A stretch of 13,170 nucleotides of DNA from Anaeromonas sp052088025. Its GTDB lineage: Bacteria > Bacillota > Clostridia > Tissierellales > SIT17. Below the pieces are notes generated by a model. That model was not told where the DNA came from and made no database searches. It saw nothing but the letters and a program-made list of their open reading frames with translations. The position numbers and the translations under genes were made by a program. Positions 7,159 to 13,170 of this stretch are shown here, one piece after another; the first letter of the stretch is position 1, and each line of letters starts with the position of its first letter. The stretch is from positions 1 through 13,170 of the forward strand of contig NZ_JBQCYD010000057.1 of NCBI RefSeq assembly GCF_052088025.1, read 5' to 3'.

Positions 7159-7184
7159 TAGAGTTTAATTCATAGTATATCACT
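7138..7184. promoter_or_regulatory. Inverted repeat flanking the suf transcription start, possible operator
   Basis: AGTGATATAGTA (7138-7149) and TAGTATATCACT (7173-7184) are inverted copies matching at 11 of 12 positions (9 contiguous), 23 bp apart. The left arm lies between the -35 and -10 candidates and the right arm just past the expected start site. It could be a regulator site or an mRNA 5' structure. The regulator is unknown, and no iscR/sufR gene is in the window. Confidence 0.45.
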
Positions 7185-7217
7185 AGGGATTAATTAACTA
7201 TTGAGGAGATGACAAAT

Positions 7218-7967
7218 TTGAAGGAAAAAATAATAGATATAAAGAATTTACATTCTCAAGTAGAGGATATACAAATATTAAAAGGTTTAAATTTAGAAAT
7301 AAACAAAGGTGAAATACATGTAATAATGGGACCAAATGGAGCAGGTAAATCTACACTTGCAAACGTACTTATGGGTCATCCAAAACACAATATTATTGAA
7401 GGTGAAATAATATTTAATGATAAAAATATAAATGATTTAGCAGTAGATAAAAGAGCAAAAGAAGGGCTGTTTTTATCATTTCAATATCCAGAAGAGATAC
7501 CAGGAGTTACAGTAGAAAATTTTCTAAGAACTTCAAAGTCAGCTATAAGCAATGAAAAACAAGGAATATTTGCATTTAGAAAAATATTAAAAGAAAAAAT
7601 GAATTTACTTGAAATGGATGAATCTTACGCAGGAAGATATCTAAATCAAGGATTTTCTGGTGGAGAAAAAAAGAAAAATGAAATATTACAAATGACAATT
7701 TTACAGCCAAAACTTGCTATATTAGATGAAACAGACTCAGGACTGGATGTAGATGCAATTAGAATCGTATCTAAAGGCGTTAAAGCTTATTCAAGCGATC
7801 AAAATGCAATACTTGTAATAACACACTACAATAAGATATTAGACTATTTAGAGCCAGATTTCGTCCATATACTAGTAGATGGTAAAATAGTTAAAACTGG
7901 TGGATCTGAACTTGCTAAGAAAATAGAAGAAAAAGGATATGAAGAATTTAGAACTGATTTTTCTTAA
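7218..7967 (+). CDS. sufC: Fe-S cluster assembly ATPase SufC
   Basis: SufC is the cytoplasmic ABC-type ATPase of the SufBC2D scaffold. Its ATP-driven dimerisation reshapes SufB-SufD for Fe-S cluster building. Numbering from the TTG start, it shows Walker A GPNGAGKS (38-45), the SufC-type signature FSGGEKKKNEILQM (about 146-159), Walker B LAILDETDSGLD (166-177) and H-loop His203 in VITHYN. It has no membrane partner, as expected. The start needs care. The ATG at 7209 touches the only ribosome site (GAGGAG, 7203-7208) with no spacer, whereas TTG at 7218 sits 9 nt after it, so I take TTG, giving 249 residues. It is the first gene of sufCBDSU, 15 nt before sufB. Confidence 0.95.
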   Translation: MKEKIIDIKNLHSQVEDIQILKGLNLEINKGEIHVIMGPNGAGKSTLANVLMGHPKHNIIEGEIIFNDKNINDLAVDKRAKEGLFLSFQYPEEIPGVTVENFLRTSKSAISNEKQGIFAFRKILKEKMNLLEMDESYAGRYLNQGFSGGEKKKNEILQMTILQPKLAILDETDSGLDVDAIRIVSKGVKAYSSDQNAILVITHYNKILDYLEPDFVHILVDGKIVKTGGSELAKKIEEKGYEEFRTDFS

Positions 7968-7982
7968 AGAGGTGAAATAAAA

Positions 7983-9392
7983 ATGGAAAAAAGAGATAAA
8001 ACATATATAGCAGATATTGATAGAGGAGTATATGATATAAAAAATGAGTTTAAATATAAATATAAAACTAAAAAAGGTCTTACACCTGAAATAGTAAAAG
8101 AAATATCACGAGAAAAAAATGAACCACAATGGATGTTAGATTTTAGATTAAAATCACTTGAAATATATAAATCAAAACCTACACCTACTTGGGGAGCAGA
8201 TTTATCAGGACTTGATGTAGAAAATATAGTGAATTATATTCGTCCAGATGCTGATATGAGTACAAATTGGGAAGATGTACCAGAAGATATCAAAAAGACA
8301 TTTGATTCACTTGGGATACCAGAAGCAGAAAAGAAATCCCTAGCAGGAGTAGGAGCACAATACGATTCTGAAGTAGTATATCACAATGTAAAACAAGAAT
8401 TAGTAGATAAAGGTGTAATATATACAGATATGGATGCAGCTATAAAGGACCATGAAGAAATCATAAAAGAATATTTCATGAAACTAGTGCCTCCAAATGA
8501 TCATAAATTTGCAGCACTTCATGGGGCCGTTTGGTCAGGTGGTTCATTTGTATATGTACCAGAAGGAGTAAAAGTAGATATACCACTTCAATCATATTTT
8601 AGATTAAATGCTCCAGGAGCAGGCCAATTTGAGCATACATTAATAGTTGTAGAAAAGGGAGCAGAAGTTCACTTCATAGAAGGGTGCTCAGCACCTAAAT
8701 ATTCAGTAAACAATCTACATGCAGGATGTGTTGAATTGTTTGTAAAAGAAGATGCAAAACTTAGATATTCTACAATCGAAAACTGGTCTAGAAACATGTA
8801 TAACTTAAATACAAAAAGAGCAGCAGTAGATAAAAATGGAACAATAGAATGGATATCAGGTTCATTTGGTTCAAAAGTATCCATGCTTTATCCTATGAGC
8901 ATATTAAGGGGAGAAGGAGCAAAAGCAGAATTTACAGGAATTACATTTGCAGCAAGTGGACAATATCTAGATACTGGAGCAAAGGTAGTCCATGCAGCAC
9001 CACATACAAGATCAAATATAAATTCAAAGTCCATATCAAAAGATGGAGGATATGCATTTTATAGAGGTCTTTTAAAGGTAGCAGCAAATGCTCATGGAAG
9101 CAAATCAACAGTATCATGTGAATCACTAATGCTTGATAACAAGTCAAATTCAGATACAATACCGATAATTGAACTAAAAAATGATGATATAGATATAGGC
9201 CATGAAGCAAAAATAGGTAGGATAAGCGATGAAGCAATATTTTATCTGATGAGTCGTGGAATAGATGAAGAAGAAGCAAAGGCTATGATAGTAAGAGGGT
9301 TTGTTGAGCCTATAGCCAAAGAACTACCACTTGAATATGCAGTAGAGCTTAATAATCTTATAAAATTAGAGCTCGAAGGAACAATAGGCTAA
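7983..9392 (+). CDS. sufB: Fe-S cluster scaffold protein SufB
   Basis: SufB is the scaffold subunit on which sulfur and iron are assembled in the SufBC2D complex. The 469-residue product is the usual length for Gram-positive SufB and is conserved throughout, for example HGAVWSGGSFVYVPEGVKVD (180-199), FIEGCSAPKYSVNNLHAGCVELF (231-253) and FTGITFAASGQYLDTGAKVVHAAPHTRS (317-344). Cys379 in SCESLML and Glu408 in GHEAKIGRIS keep the same 29-residue spacing as E. coli Cys405 and Glu434, the residues tied to cluster assembly. The C-terminal FYLMSRGIDEEEAKAMIVRGFVEP is the shared SufB/SufD helix region. AAAGAGGTG (7966-7974) lies 8 nt before the ATG, directly after sufC. Confidence 0.97.
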   Translation: MEKRDKTYIADIDRGVYDIKNEFKYKYKTKKGLTPEIVKEISREKNEPQWMLDFRLKSLEIYKSKPTPTWGADLSGLDVENIVNYIRPDADMSTNWEDVPEDIKKTFDSLGIPEAEKKSLAGVGAQYDSEVVYHNVKQELVDKGVIYTDMDAAIKDHEEIIKEYFMKLVPPNDHKFAALHGAVWSGGSFVYVPEGVKVDIPLQSYFRLNAPGAGQFEHTLIVVEKGAEVHFIEGCSAPKYSVNNLHAGCVELFVKEDAKLRYSTIENWSRNMYNLNTKRAAVDKNGTIEWISGSFGSKVSMLYPMSILRGEGAKAEFTGITFAASGQYLDTGAKVVHAAPHTRSNINSKSISKDGGYAFYRGLLKVAANAHGSKSTVSCESLMLDNKSNSDTIPIIELKNDDIDIGHEAKIGRISDEAIFYLMSRGIDEEEAKAMIVRGFVEPIAKELPLEYAVELNNLIKLELEGTIG

Positions 9393-9405
9393 GGGGTGAA
9401 AATAT

Positions 9406-10494
9406 ATGGAAAACTTAAAAGGCTATAATGAAATAGAATTACCTAAGTGGAAAAGAATAAGATTAAAAGATATTAGTATTCCAGAATTTAAAGAATATAA
9501 TAATTTAGATATTCCAAAAATTAGTGGATTAAATATAAAAAACATGTCTGAAAATGAAGATTTAAATAAATACACAAAATATCTAAAAGTAGATGAAGAG
9601 TTTGGAGTAGATAAGAACCTAGTGAAATTAACAGAAAAGTATTCTAATAGTGGAGTAATCATAGATTTAGAAAGAGATCAAAAGATAAATGAACCTATTA
9701 GACTAGATTTTAATATGGATAGTGAAAACTCATTAGTATTAGACCATAATCTAATAATAGCTAATGAAAATAGTAAAGCCACAGTAGTTATGAATTATAC
9801 TTCAAATGAAGAGTCCTTTCATAATGGTCTTACAAAAGTTTATGCAAAAGAAAATTCACATATAACTATTATAAAAGTACAAATGATGGATAGCACTTCA
9901 AATAATTTTGATTCAAATATAGCATTTGTAGGAAGAGATGCAAAGGTAAACTTCATATCAGTAGAACTTGGAAGTAAGATTTCATCATCAAGCTTTATAA
10001 CAAATTTAAAAGAAGATAAGGCCCAAGCTGATCTTAAAAGCATATATTTTGCTGATAATGAAATGGGACTAGATTTAGAATATACTATGAATCATTTTGG
10101 TAGAAGATGCTTAACTAATATAGAAACAAAGGGAGCACTTAAAGATAAATCTAGGAAAGTATTTAGAGGAAATTTAGATTTTAAAAAAGGCTCAACTAGA
10201 TCTAAAGGTGTAGAAGCAGAATATGTCATACTTTTAGATAAGGAAGTAAAATCAGATGCAATACCAGCGCTTATTTGCGGGGAAGATGATGTAGAAGGAG
10301 AACATGCAGCAAGTGCAGGACAAATAAATGAGCTTAAATTATTTTATCTAATGAGTAGGGGTTTAAGTGAAAAGGATGCTAAAAAAATGATAGTAGAGGC
10401 ATCATTTAGACCAATAATAGACTTAATTCCATTTGAAGACTTAAGAGAAAAAATAGAAGATAATATTGATAGGAGACTTACAGATGAGTATTGA
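9406..10494 (+). CDS. sufD: Fe-S cluster assembly protein SufD
   Basis: SufD pairs with SufB to form the beta-helix core of SufBC2D and helps iron entry. The 362-residue product diverges in its N-terminal half, as is usual, but the C-terminal core is typical: VFRGNLDFKKGSTRSKGVEAEYVILLDKEVKSDAIPALICGEDDVEGEHAAS, then FYLMSRGLSEKDAKKMIVEASFRPI. His300 in GEHAAS is the likely counterpart of E. coli SufD His360. At this locus the protein lacks SufB's central FTGITFAASGQ signature, which distinguishes it from a sufB duplicate. AGGGGTG (about 9392-9398) lies 7-8 nt upstream and the gap to sufB is 13 nt. The end overlaps sufS by 11 nt, which suggests translational coupling. Confidence 0.94.
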   Translation: MENLKGYNEIELPKWKRIRLKDISIPEFKEYNNLDIPKISGLNIKNMSENEDLNKYTKYLKVDEEFGVDKNLVKLTEKYSNSGVIIDLERDQKINEPIRLDFNMDSENSLVLDHNLIIANENSKATVVMNYTSNEESFHNGLTKVYAKENSHITIIKVQMMDSTSNNFDSNIAFVGRDAKVNFISVELGSKISSSSFITNLKEDKAQADLKSIYFADNEMGLDLEYTMNHFGRRCLTNIETKGALKDKSRKVFRGNLDFKKGSTRSKGVEAEYVILLDKEVKSDAIPALICGEDDVEGEHAASAGQINELKLFYLMSRGLSEKDAKKMIVEASFRPIIDLIPFEDLREKIEDNIDRRLTDEY

Positions 10495-11719
10495 TATAGA
10501 AAAAATCAGAAAAGATTTCCCTATATTAAATCAAAATATAAATGACAAGCCCTTTGTATATCTAGATAGCGCAGCAACTACTCAAAAACCTATACAAGTT
10601 ATAGAAGCTATGGGAATCTACAATAAATTATCAAATGCAAATATTCATAGGGGAGCATACACTCTAAGTATAAGAGCAACAGAAATGTATGATGAAGCTA
10701 GGAAAAGAGTAAAAGAATTTATAAATGCTCCCTATGATGAAAGTATAATATTCACTAAAAACACTACAGAAGCTTTAAATTTAGTAGCATTTTCATATGG
10801 GCTTGAAAATGTAAATAGTGGTGATGAAATAGTAGTATTAATTTCAGAGCATCATAGTAATATACTACCTTGGCAAATGGTAGCAAAGAAAAATAATGCT
10901 AAATTAAAATTTGTATATCTAAATGATGATTACACTGTAGATATGAAAGATTTCAAAGAAAAGGTAACAGAAAAGACAAAAATAGTAGCAGCAGCACATA
11001 TATCAAATGTATTAGGTACAATAAACCCTATAAAGGAAATTATAGATTATGCACATGAAATGAATGCTATAGCTGTAATAGATGGAGCACAAGCAGCACC
11101 TCATACAAAAGTAGATATAGAAAAATTAAATGCTGATTTCTATGCCTTTTCTGGACACAAAATGCTAGGCCCCATGGGAATAGGAGTATTATATGGTAGG
11201 CGTGAACTTCTAGAAAAAATGGGCCCATTTTTATCAGGCGGAGATATGATTGAATATGTAGAAGAAGAATCATCTACATTTGCAGAACTACCATATAAAT
11301 TTGAAGCAGGTACCCAAAATGTAGAAGCAGCAGTAGGACTTAAAGTAGCAATAGATTATATAGAAGAGATAGGTATAGAAAAGATAAAAAATCATGAAAT
11401 GGAACTTACAAAATATGCAATGGAAAAAATGAATGAAATACCTTATATAACTATATATGGCACAAAAGATATAGATAAAAAAAGCAGTGTAATATCTTTT
11501 AATATAGAGAACATTCATCCTCATGATGTAGCTACAATATTAGATAGTTATGGAGTAGCTTTAAGAGCAGGACATCATTGTGCCCAACCTCTTATGAAAT
11601 ATCTAGGAATAAATGCAACATGTAGAGTAAGTTTTTATCTATATAACACCATAGAAGAAGTAGATATATTTATAGAAAGCTTAAAAAATGTAAGGAAGTG
11701 GTTAGGATATGGATCTTAA
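10484..11719 (+). CDS. sufS: Cysteine desulfurase SufS
   Basis: SufS is a PLP-dependent group II cysteine desulfurase. It converts L-cysteine to alanine and carries the sulfur as a persulfide for transfer to SufU. Numbered from the chosen ATG (411 residues), Lys226 in AFSGHKMLGPMG binds PLP, Asp200 in VIDGAQA contacts the pyridine nitrogen, the SEHHSN motif (about 122-127) is the PLP-stacking histidine region, and Cys366 in RAGHHCAQPLM is the persulfide cysteine. The ATG at 10484 has AGGAG (10471-10475) 8 nt upstream. An in-frame ATG at 10466 would add six unlikely residues. The gene overlaps sufD at its start and sufU at its end, by 11 nt each. Confidence 0.97.
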   Translation: MSIDIEKIRKDFPILNQNINDKPFVYLDSAATTQKPIQVIEAMGIYNKLSNANIHRGAYTLSIRATEMYDEARKRVKEFINAPYDESIIFTKNTTEALNLVAFSYGLENVNSGDEIVVLISEHHSNILPWQMVAKKNNAKLKFVYLNDDYTVDMKDFKEKVTEKTKIVAAAHISNVLGTINPIKEIIDYAHEMNAIAVIDGAQAAPHTKVDIEKLNADFYAFSGHKMLGPMGIGVLYGRRELLEKMGPFLSGGDMIEYVEEESSTFAELPYKFEAGTQNVEAAVGLKVAIDYIEEIGIEKIKNHEMELTKYAMEKMNEIPYITIYGTKDIDKKSSVISFNIENIHPHDVATILDSYGVALRAGHHCAQPLMKYLGINATCRVSFYLYNTIEEVDIFIESLKNVRKWLGYGS

Positions 11720-12140
11720 TTCAATATATACAGAACTAATAATGGAGCATAACTCAAGTGGTCACAATGAAAAAGAAATAGAAAATCCAGACCATAGTGA
11801 AAGAGGACATAACCCATCATGTGGAGATGATCTTACATTACAGCTGAAATTTGATGGAGACATTATAAAAGATGCAGCATTTATAGGTCATGGGTGCGCC
11901 ATAAGTAAGGCTTCAACTTCAATGATGATAGATTTAATAAAAGGAAAGACAAAAAAAGAAGCCTATGAATTAGTAGAAACATTTATAGGTATGATAAAAA
12001 AAGAAGTAACAGATGAATCTGAACTAGAAAAATTAGAAGATGCATTTATTCTAAAGAACATATCAAACATGCCAGCAAGAGTAAAATGCGCAGTATTAGC
12101 ATGGCATGCACTAGGTGAATCGATAAAAGAAGATGTGTAG
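11709..12140 (+). CDS. sufU: Zinc-dependent sulfurtransferase SufU
   Basis: SufU is the IscU-like Zn protein that, in Gram-positive bacteria, takes the persulfide from SufS by a zinc-ligand swap and delivers sulfur to SufBCD. The 143-residue product carries the expected ligands Cys38 and Asp40 (PSCGDD), Cys63 (GHGCAIS) and Cys127 (RVKCAVLAW). The 18-21 residue insertion between the second and third cysteines (KGKTKKEAYELVETFIGMIKKE and following) separates SufU from IscU scaffolds. The ATG overlaps the last 11 nt of sufS, with AAGGAAG (11692-11698) as the nearest ribosome site 10 nt upstream, so coupling to sufS is likely. It is the last suf gene, with a terminator beginning 5 bp after the stop. 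Confidence 0.95.
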   Translation: MDLNSIYTELIMEHNSSGHNEKEIENPDHSERGHNPSCGDDLTLQLKFDGDIIKDAAFIGHGCAISKASTSMMIDLIKGKTKKEAYELVETFIGMIKKEVTDESELEKLEDAFILKNISNMPARVKCAVLAWHALGESIKEDV

Positions 12141-12145
12141 GAAAG

Positions 12146-12179
12146 GGTTGAATTCCAATGAGGGATTCAATCTTTTTTT
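12146..12179 (+). terminator. Intrinsic terminator of the suf operon
   Basis: GGTTGAATTCC (12146-12156) pairs with GGGATTCAATC (12162-12172) over 11 bp, with two G-U wobbles, around the loop AATGA, followed by seven T (12173-12179). This is a clear rho-independent terminator. Confidence 0.92.
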
Positions 12180-12223
12180 GCCTTAAAATATAGGGGATTC
12201 AAAGAAGAAATTAGTATTTAATA

Positions 12224-12232
12224 TGATATAAT
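12224..12232 (+). promoter_or_regulatory. Extended -10 promoter upstream of the small membrane protein gene
   Basis: TGATATAAT fits the extended -10 consensus TGnTATAAT. A start near 12239 would leave a leader of about 150 nt before the ORF at 12389. That leader is very AT-rich. The only structure I noted in it is a 9-bp all-A/T inverted repeat (12245-12253 / 12262-12270), and I see no recognisable riboswitch. Confidence 0.45.
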
Positions 12233-12388
12233 TTAAATATATTAATAAATAAAACAAGAAATTTATTTATAATACTAAAAATTAATAATTGCTCTAGTAA
12301 AATATATAGGAATTAGAAGGAGCATATAAAGAATAAGTGGATTAGTTTATAGAATGAAATAATATATATTAAATGAAAGGAGTTATAT

Positions 12389-12595
12389 ATGATAGATGAG
12401 AAGAAGTTAAAGCACTTAGCTATTGGATTAATAGTATTAGCAAATATATTTTTTATTTTAGGATTAATGCTACCAAGATTTAGAGTTTTCGTTAAATTTC
12501 CATTATTTAAAATATATTTTTGGATATTCATATTAAGTCTTTTAGTTATTTTCATAAGAAATATCAAGATTAGAAATAAGATGAAGGATAATTAA
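12389..12595 (+). CDS. Small two-helix membrane protein, unknown function
   Basis: I do not recognise this 68-residue protein. It has a charged N terminus (MIDEKKLKH), two hydrophobic helices (about 10-28 and 42-58) and a basic tail (RNIKIRNKMKDN), so it should be a hairpin membrane protein, probably with its ends in the cytoplasm by the positive-inside rule. GAAAGGAG (12375-12382) is a strong ribosome site 6 nt before the ATG, which is the main evidence that the gene is real. It stands alone between the suf terminator and the flavoprotein gene. The reverse-strand ORF over the same bases lacks comparable support. It may be a lineage-restricted gene of the kind often left as hypothetical. Confidence 0.6.
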   Translation: MIDEKKLKHLAIGLIVLANIFFILGLMLPRFRVFVKFPLFKIYFWIFILSLLVIFIRNIKIRNKMKDN

Positions 12596-12737
12596 TAACA
12601 GTATTATCTATTATTGGGTTAGAATAAGAGATGCTTATGTGGTAGGATAGTTGCTGTAAATATAAAAAAGAAATGTAGAATATAATATTTATTGAAATTA
12701 ATGAAAATCAAATAGATTATTTATGGAGGGTAGATTA

Positions 12738-13170
12738 ATGAAAGTATTAGGGATAGTAGGCAGTAGAAGAAAAAATGGGAACACGTCTTATTTGGTGCAG
12801 CAAGCACTAGATTCAATTGAATGCAAAGAAATTGAAACTAAGTTGGTATTTCTTAGTGATTATAACATTAGAGGGTGTACTGGGTGTGAAGGATGTAAAG
12901 ATACGTATAAATGCGTAATAAACGATGATATGCAAAAATTATATCCACTCATACTAGAGGCAGATGCTATTATTACAGGTTCACCAACCTACTTTTATAA
13001 TATAACTGCAGATATGAAGGCTTTTATTGAAAGGTTTTATTGCTTTCAAGTATTTGCAGAAGATGACCGTTCGGTTTGGTCAAGTATCAATGAAGCATTA
13101 GGTGGTAAATATGCTGTAGTTATAGCTATTTGTGAACAAAATGATGAAGAAGATATGGGATTTACTGCAG
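12738..13170 (+). CDS. Flavodoxin-fold NAD(P)H-dependent FMN reductase / iron-sulfur flavoprotein, partial
   Basis: The reading frame is open from an ATG at 12738 to the window edge (144 codons, 3' end missing). GGAGGG (12725-12730) lies 7 nt upstream. The product starts MKVLGIVGSRRKNGNTS, the FMN phosphate-binding loop of the FMN-reductase flavodoxin-like fold. It then has a compact cysteine cluster, Cys47, 50, 53 and 59 (CX2CX2CX5C), and ADAIITGSPTYFYNITADMKAFIERF (75-100), the second flavin-site motif. The compact cluster just after the third strand is typical of iron-sulfur flavoproteins (Isf), which bind a 4Fe-4S cluster plus FMN and pass electrons in anaerobes. Many relatives are annotated only as flavodoxin family protein. 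The partner and substrate are unknown. Confidence 0.85.
   Translation, partial: MKVLGIVGSRRKNGNTSYLVQQALDSIECKEIETKLVFLSDYNIRGCTGCEGCKDTYKCVINDDMQKLYPLILEADAIITGSPTYFYNITADMKAFIERFYCFQVFAEDDRSVWSSINEALGGKYAVVIAICEQNDEEDMGFTA

Noticed and set aside
8849..9279. Additional open frames on both strands inside sufB
   Set aside because: They are shadows of a fully conserved sufB. They are low-complexity translations without ribosome sites.
12162..12202. GGGATTCAA of the suf terminator 3' arm repeated at 12194-12202, suggesting an alternative hairpin or attenuator
   Set aside because: It is only 9 bp, lies after the U-tract, and has no second terminator. It is plausible by chance.
12245..12270. 9-bp inverted repeat ATAAATAAA/TTTATTTAT in the leader of the small ORF
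   Set aside because: It is pure A/T in an AT-rich gap, so stability is low and chance occurrence is high.
12313..12567. Reverse-strand 84-codon frame overlapping the small membrane protein
   Set aside because: The forward frame has a strong ribosome site and coherent membrane topology. The reverse frame has neither.
12651..12686. Promoter TTGCTG (12651-12656) with TATAAT (12681-12686) for the flavoprotein gene
   Set aside because: The spacer is 24 bp, too long, and no other -35 is convincing. The TATAAT alone is weak evidence in this base composition.
1..13170. A mobile element, CRISPR array, defence island or novel multi-gene system
   Set aside because: No transposase, integrase, repeat-spacer structure or cluster of unknown genes is present. 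Nearly all genes are core housekeeping families in normal order.

Overview
The window is AT-rich (roughly 30% GC by eye), and every gene I can support lies on the + strand. Gene content and style (L13/S9 pair, cwlD, a lone Amidase_6 protein, sufCBDSU with SufU, strong AGGAGG-type ribosome sites, short intergenic gaps) point to a low-GC anaerobic Firmicute of the class Clostridia or Tissierellia. CwlD suggests an endospore former. The genus cannot be fixed from the sequence.

Layout: (1) 1-1087 holds a promoter, a hairpin leader, rplM, rpsI and an intrinsic terminator. (2) 1112-2871 holds a perfect 16-bp inverted repeat, the spore-cortex amidase cwlD, and a DMT/EamA transporter whose stop codon lies inside its own terminator. 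(3) 2926-4020 is a membrane-anchored or exported protein with a C-terminal Amidase_6 domain. (4) 4039-7123 is an apparent operon of a cardiolipin synthase and a FetA/FetB-type (YbbL/YbbM) ABC transporter, with an extended -10 promoter in front and a terminator behind. (5) 7125-12179 is a complete SUF iron-sulfur assembly operon, sufC-sufB-sufD-sufS-sufU. SufS takes sulfur from cysteine, SufU relays it, and SufBCD is the ATP-dependent scaffold. The genes are tightly packed, with two 11-nt overlaps, and a terminator follows. (6) 12180-13170 holds a 68-residue two-helix membrane protein behind a long AT-rich leader, then the first 144 codons of a flavodoxin-fold protein with a CX2CX2CX5C cluster. 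That last gene runs off the window and resembles the iron-sulfur flavoprotein / NADPH-dependent FMN reductase group.

All genes belong to recognisable families except the small membrane protein, and I found no convincing undescribed multi-gene system. The points most worth a second look are regulatory: the long hairpin that runs into the cwlD ribosome site, the inverted repeat around the suf promoter, the tandem ACAT...ATGT repeats at the left edge, and the linkage of cardiolipin synthase to FetAB. No CRISPR array, insertion sequence, tRNA or rRNA was seen.
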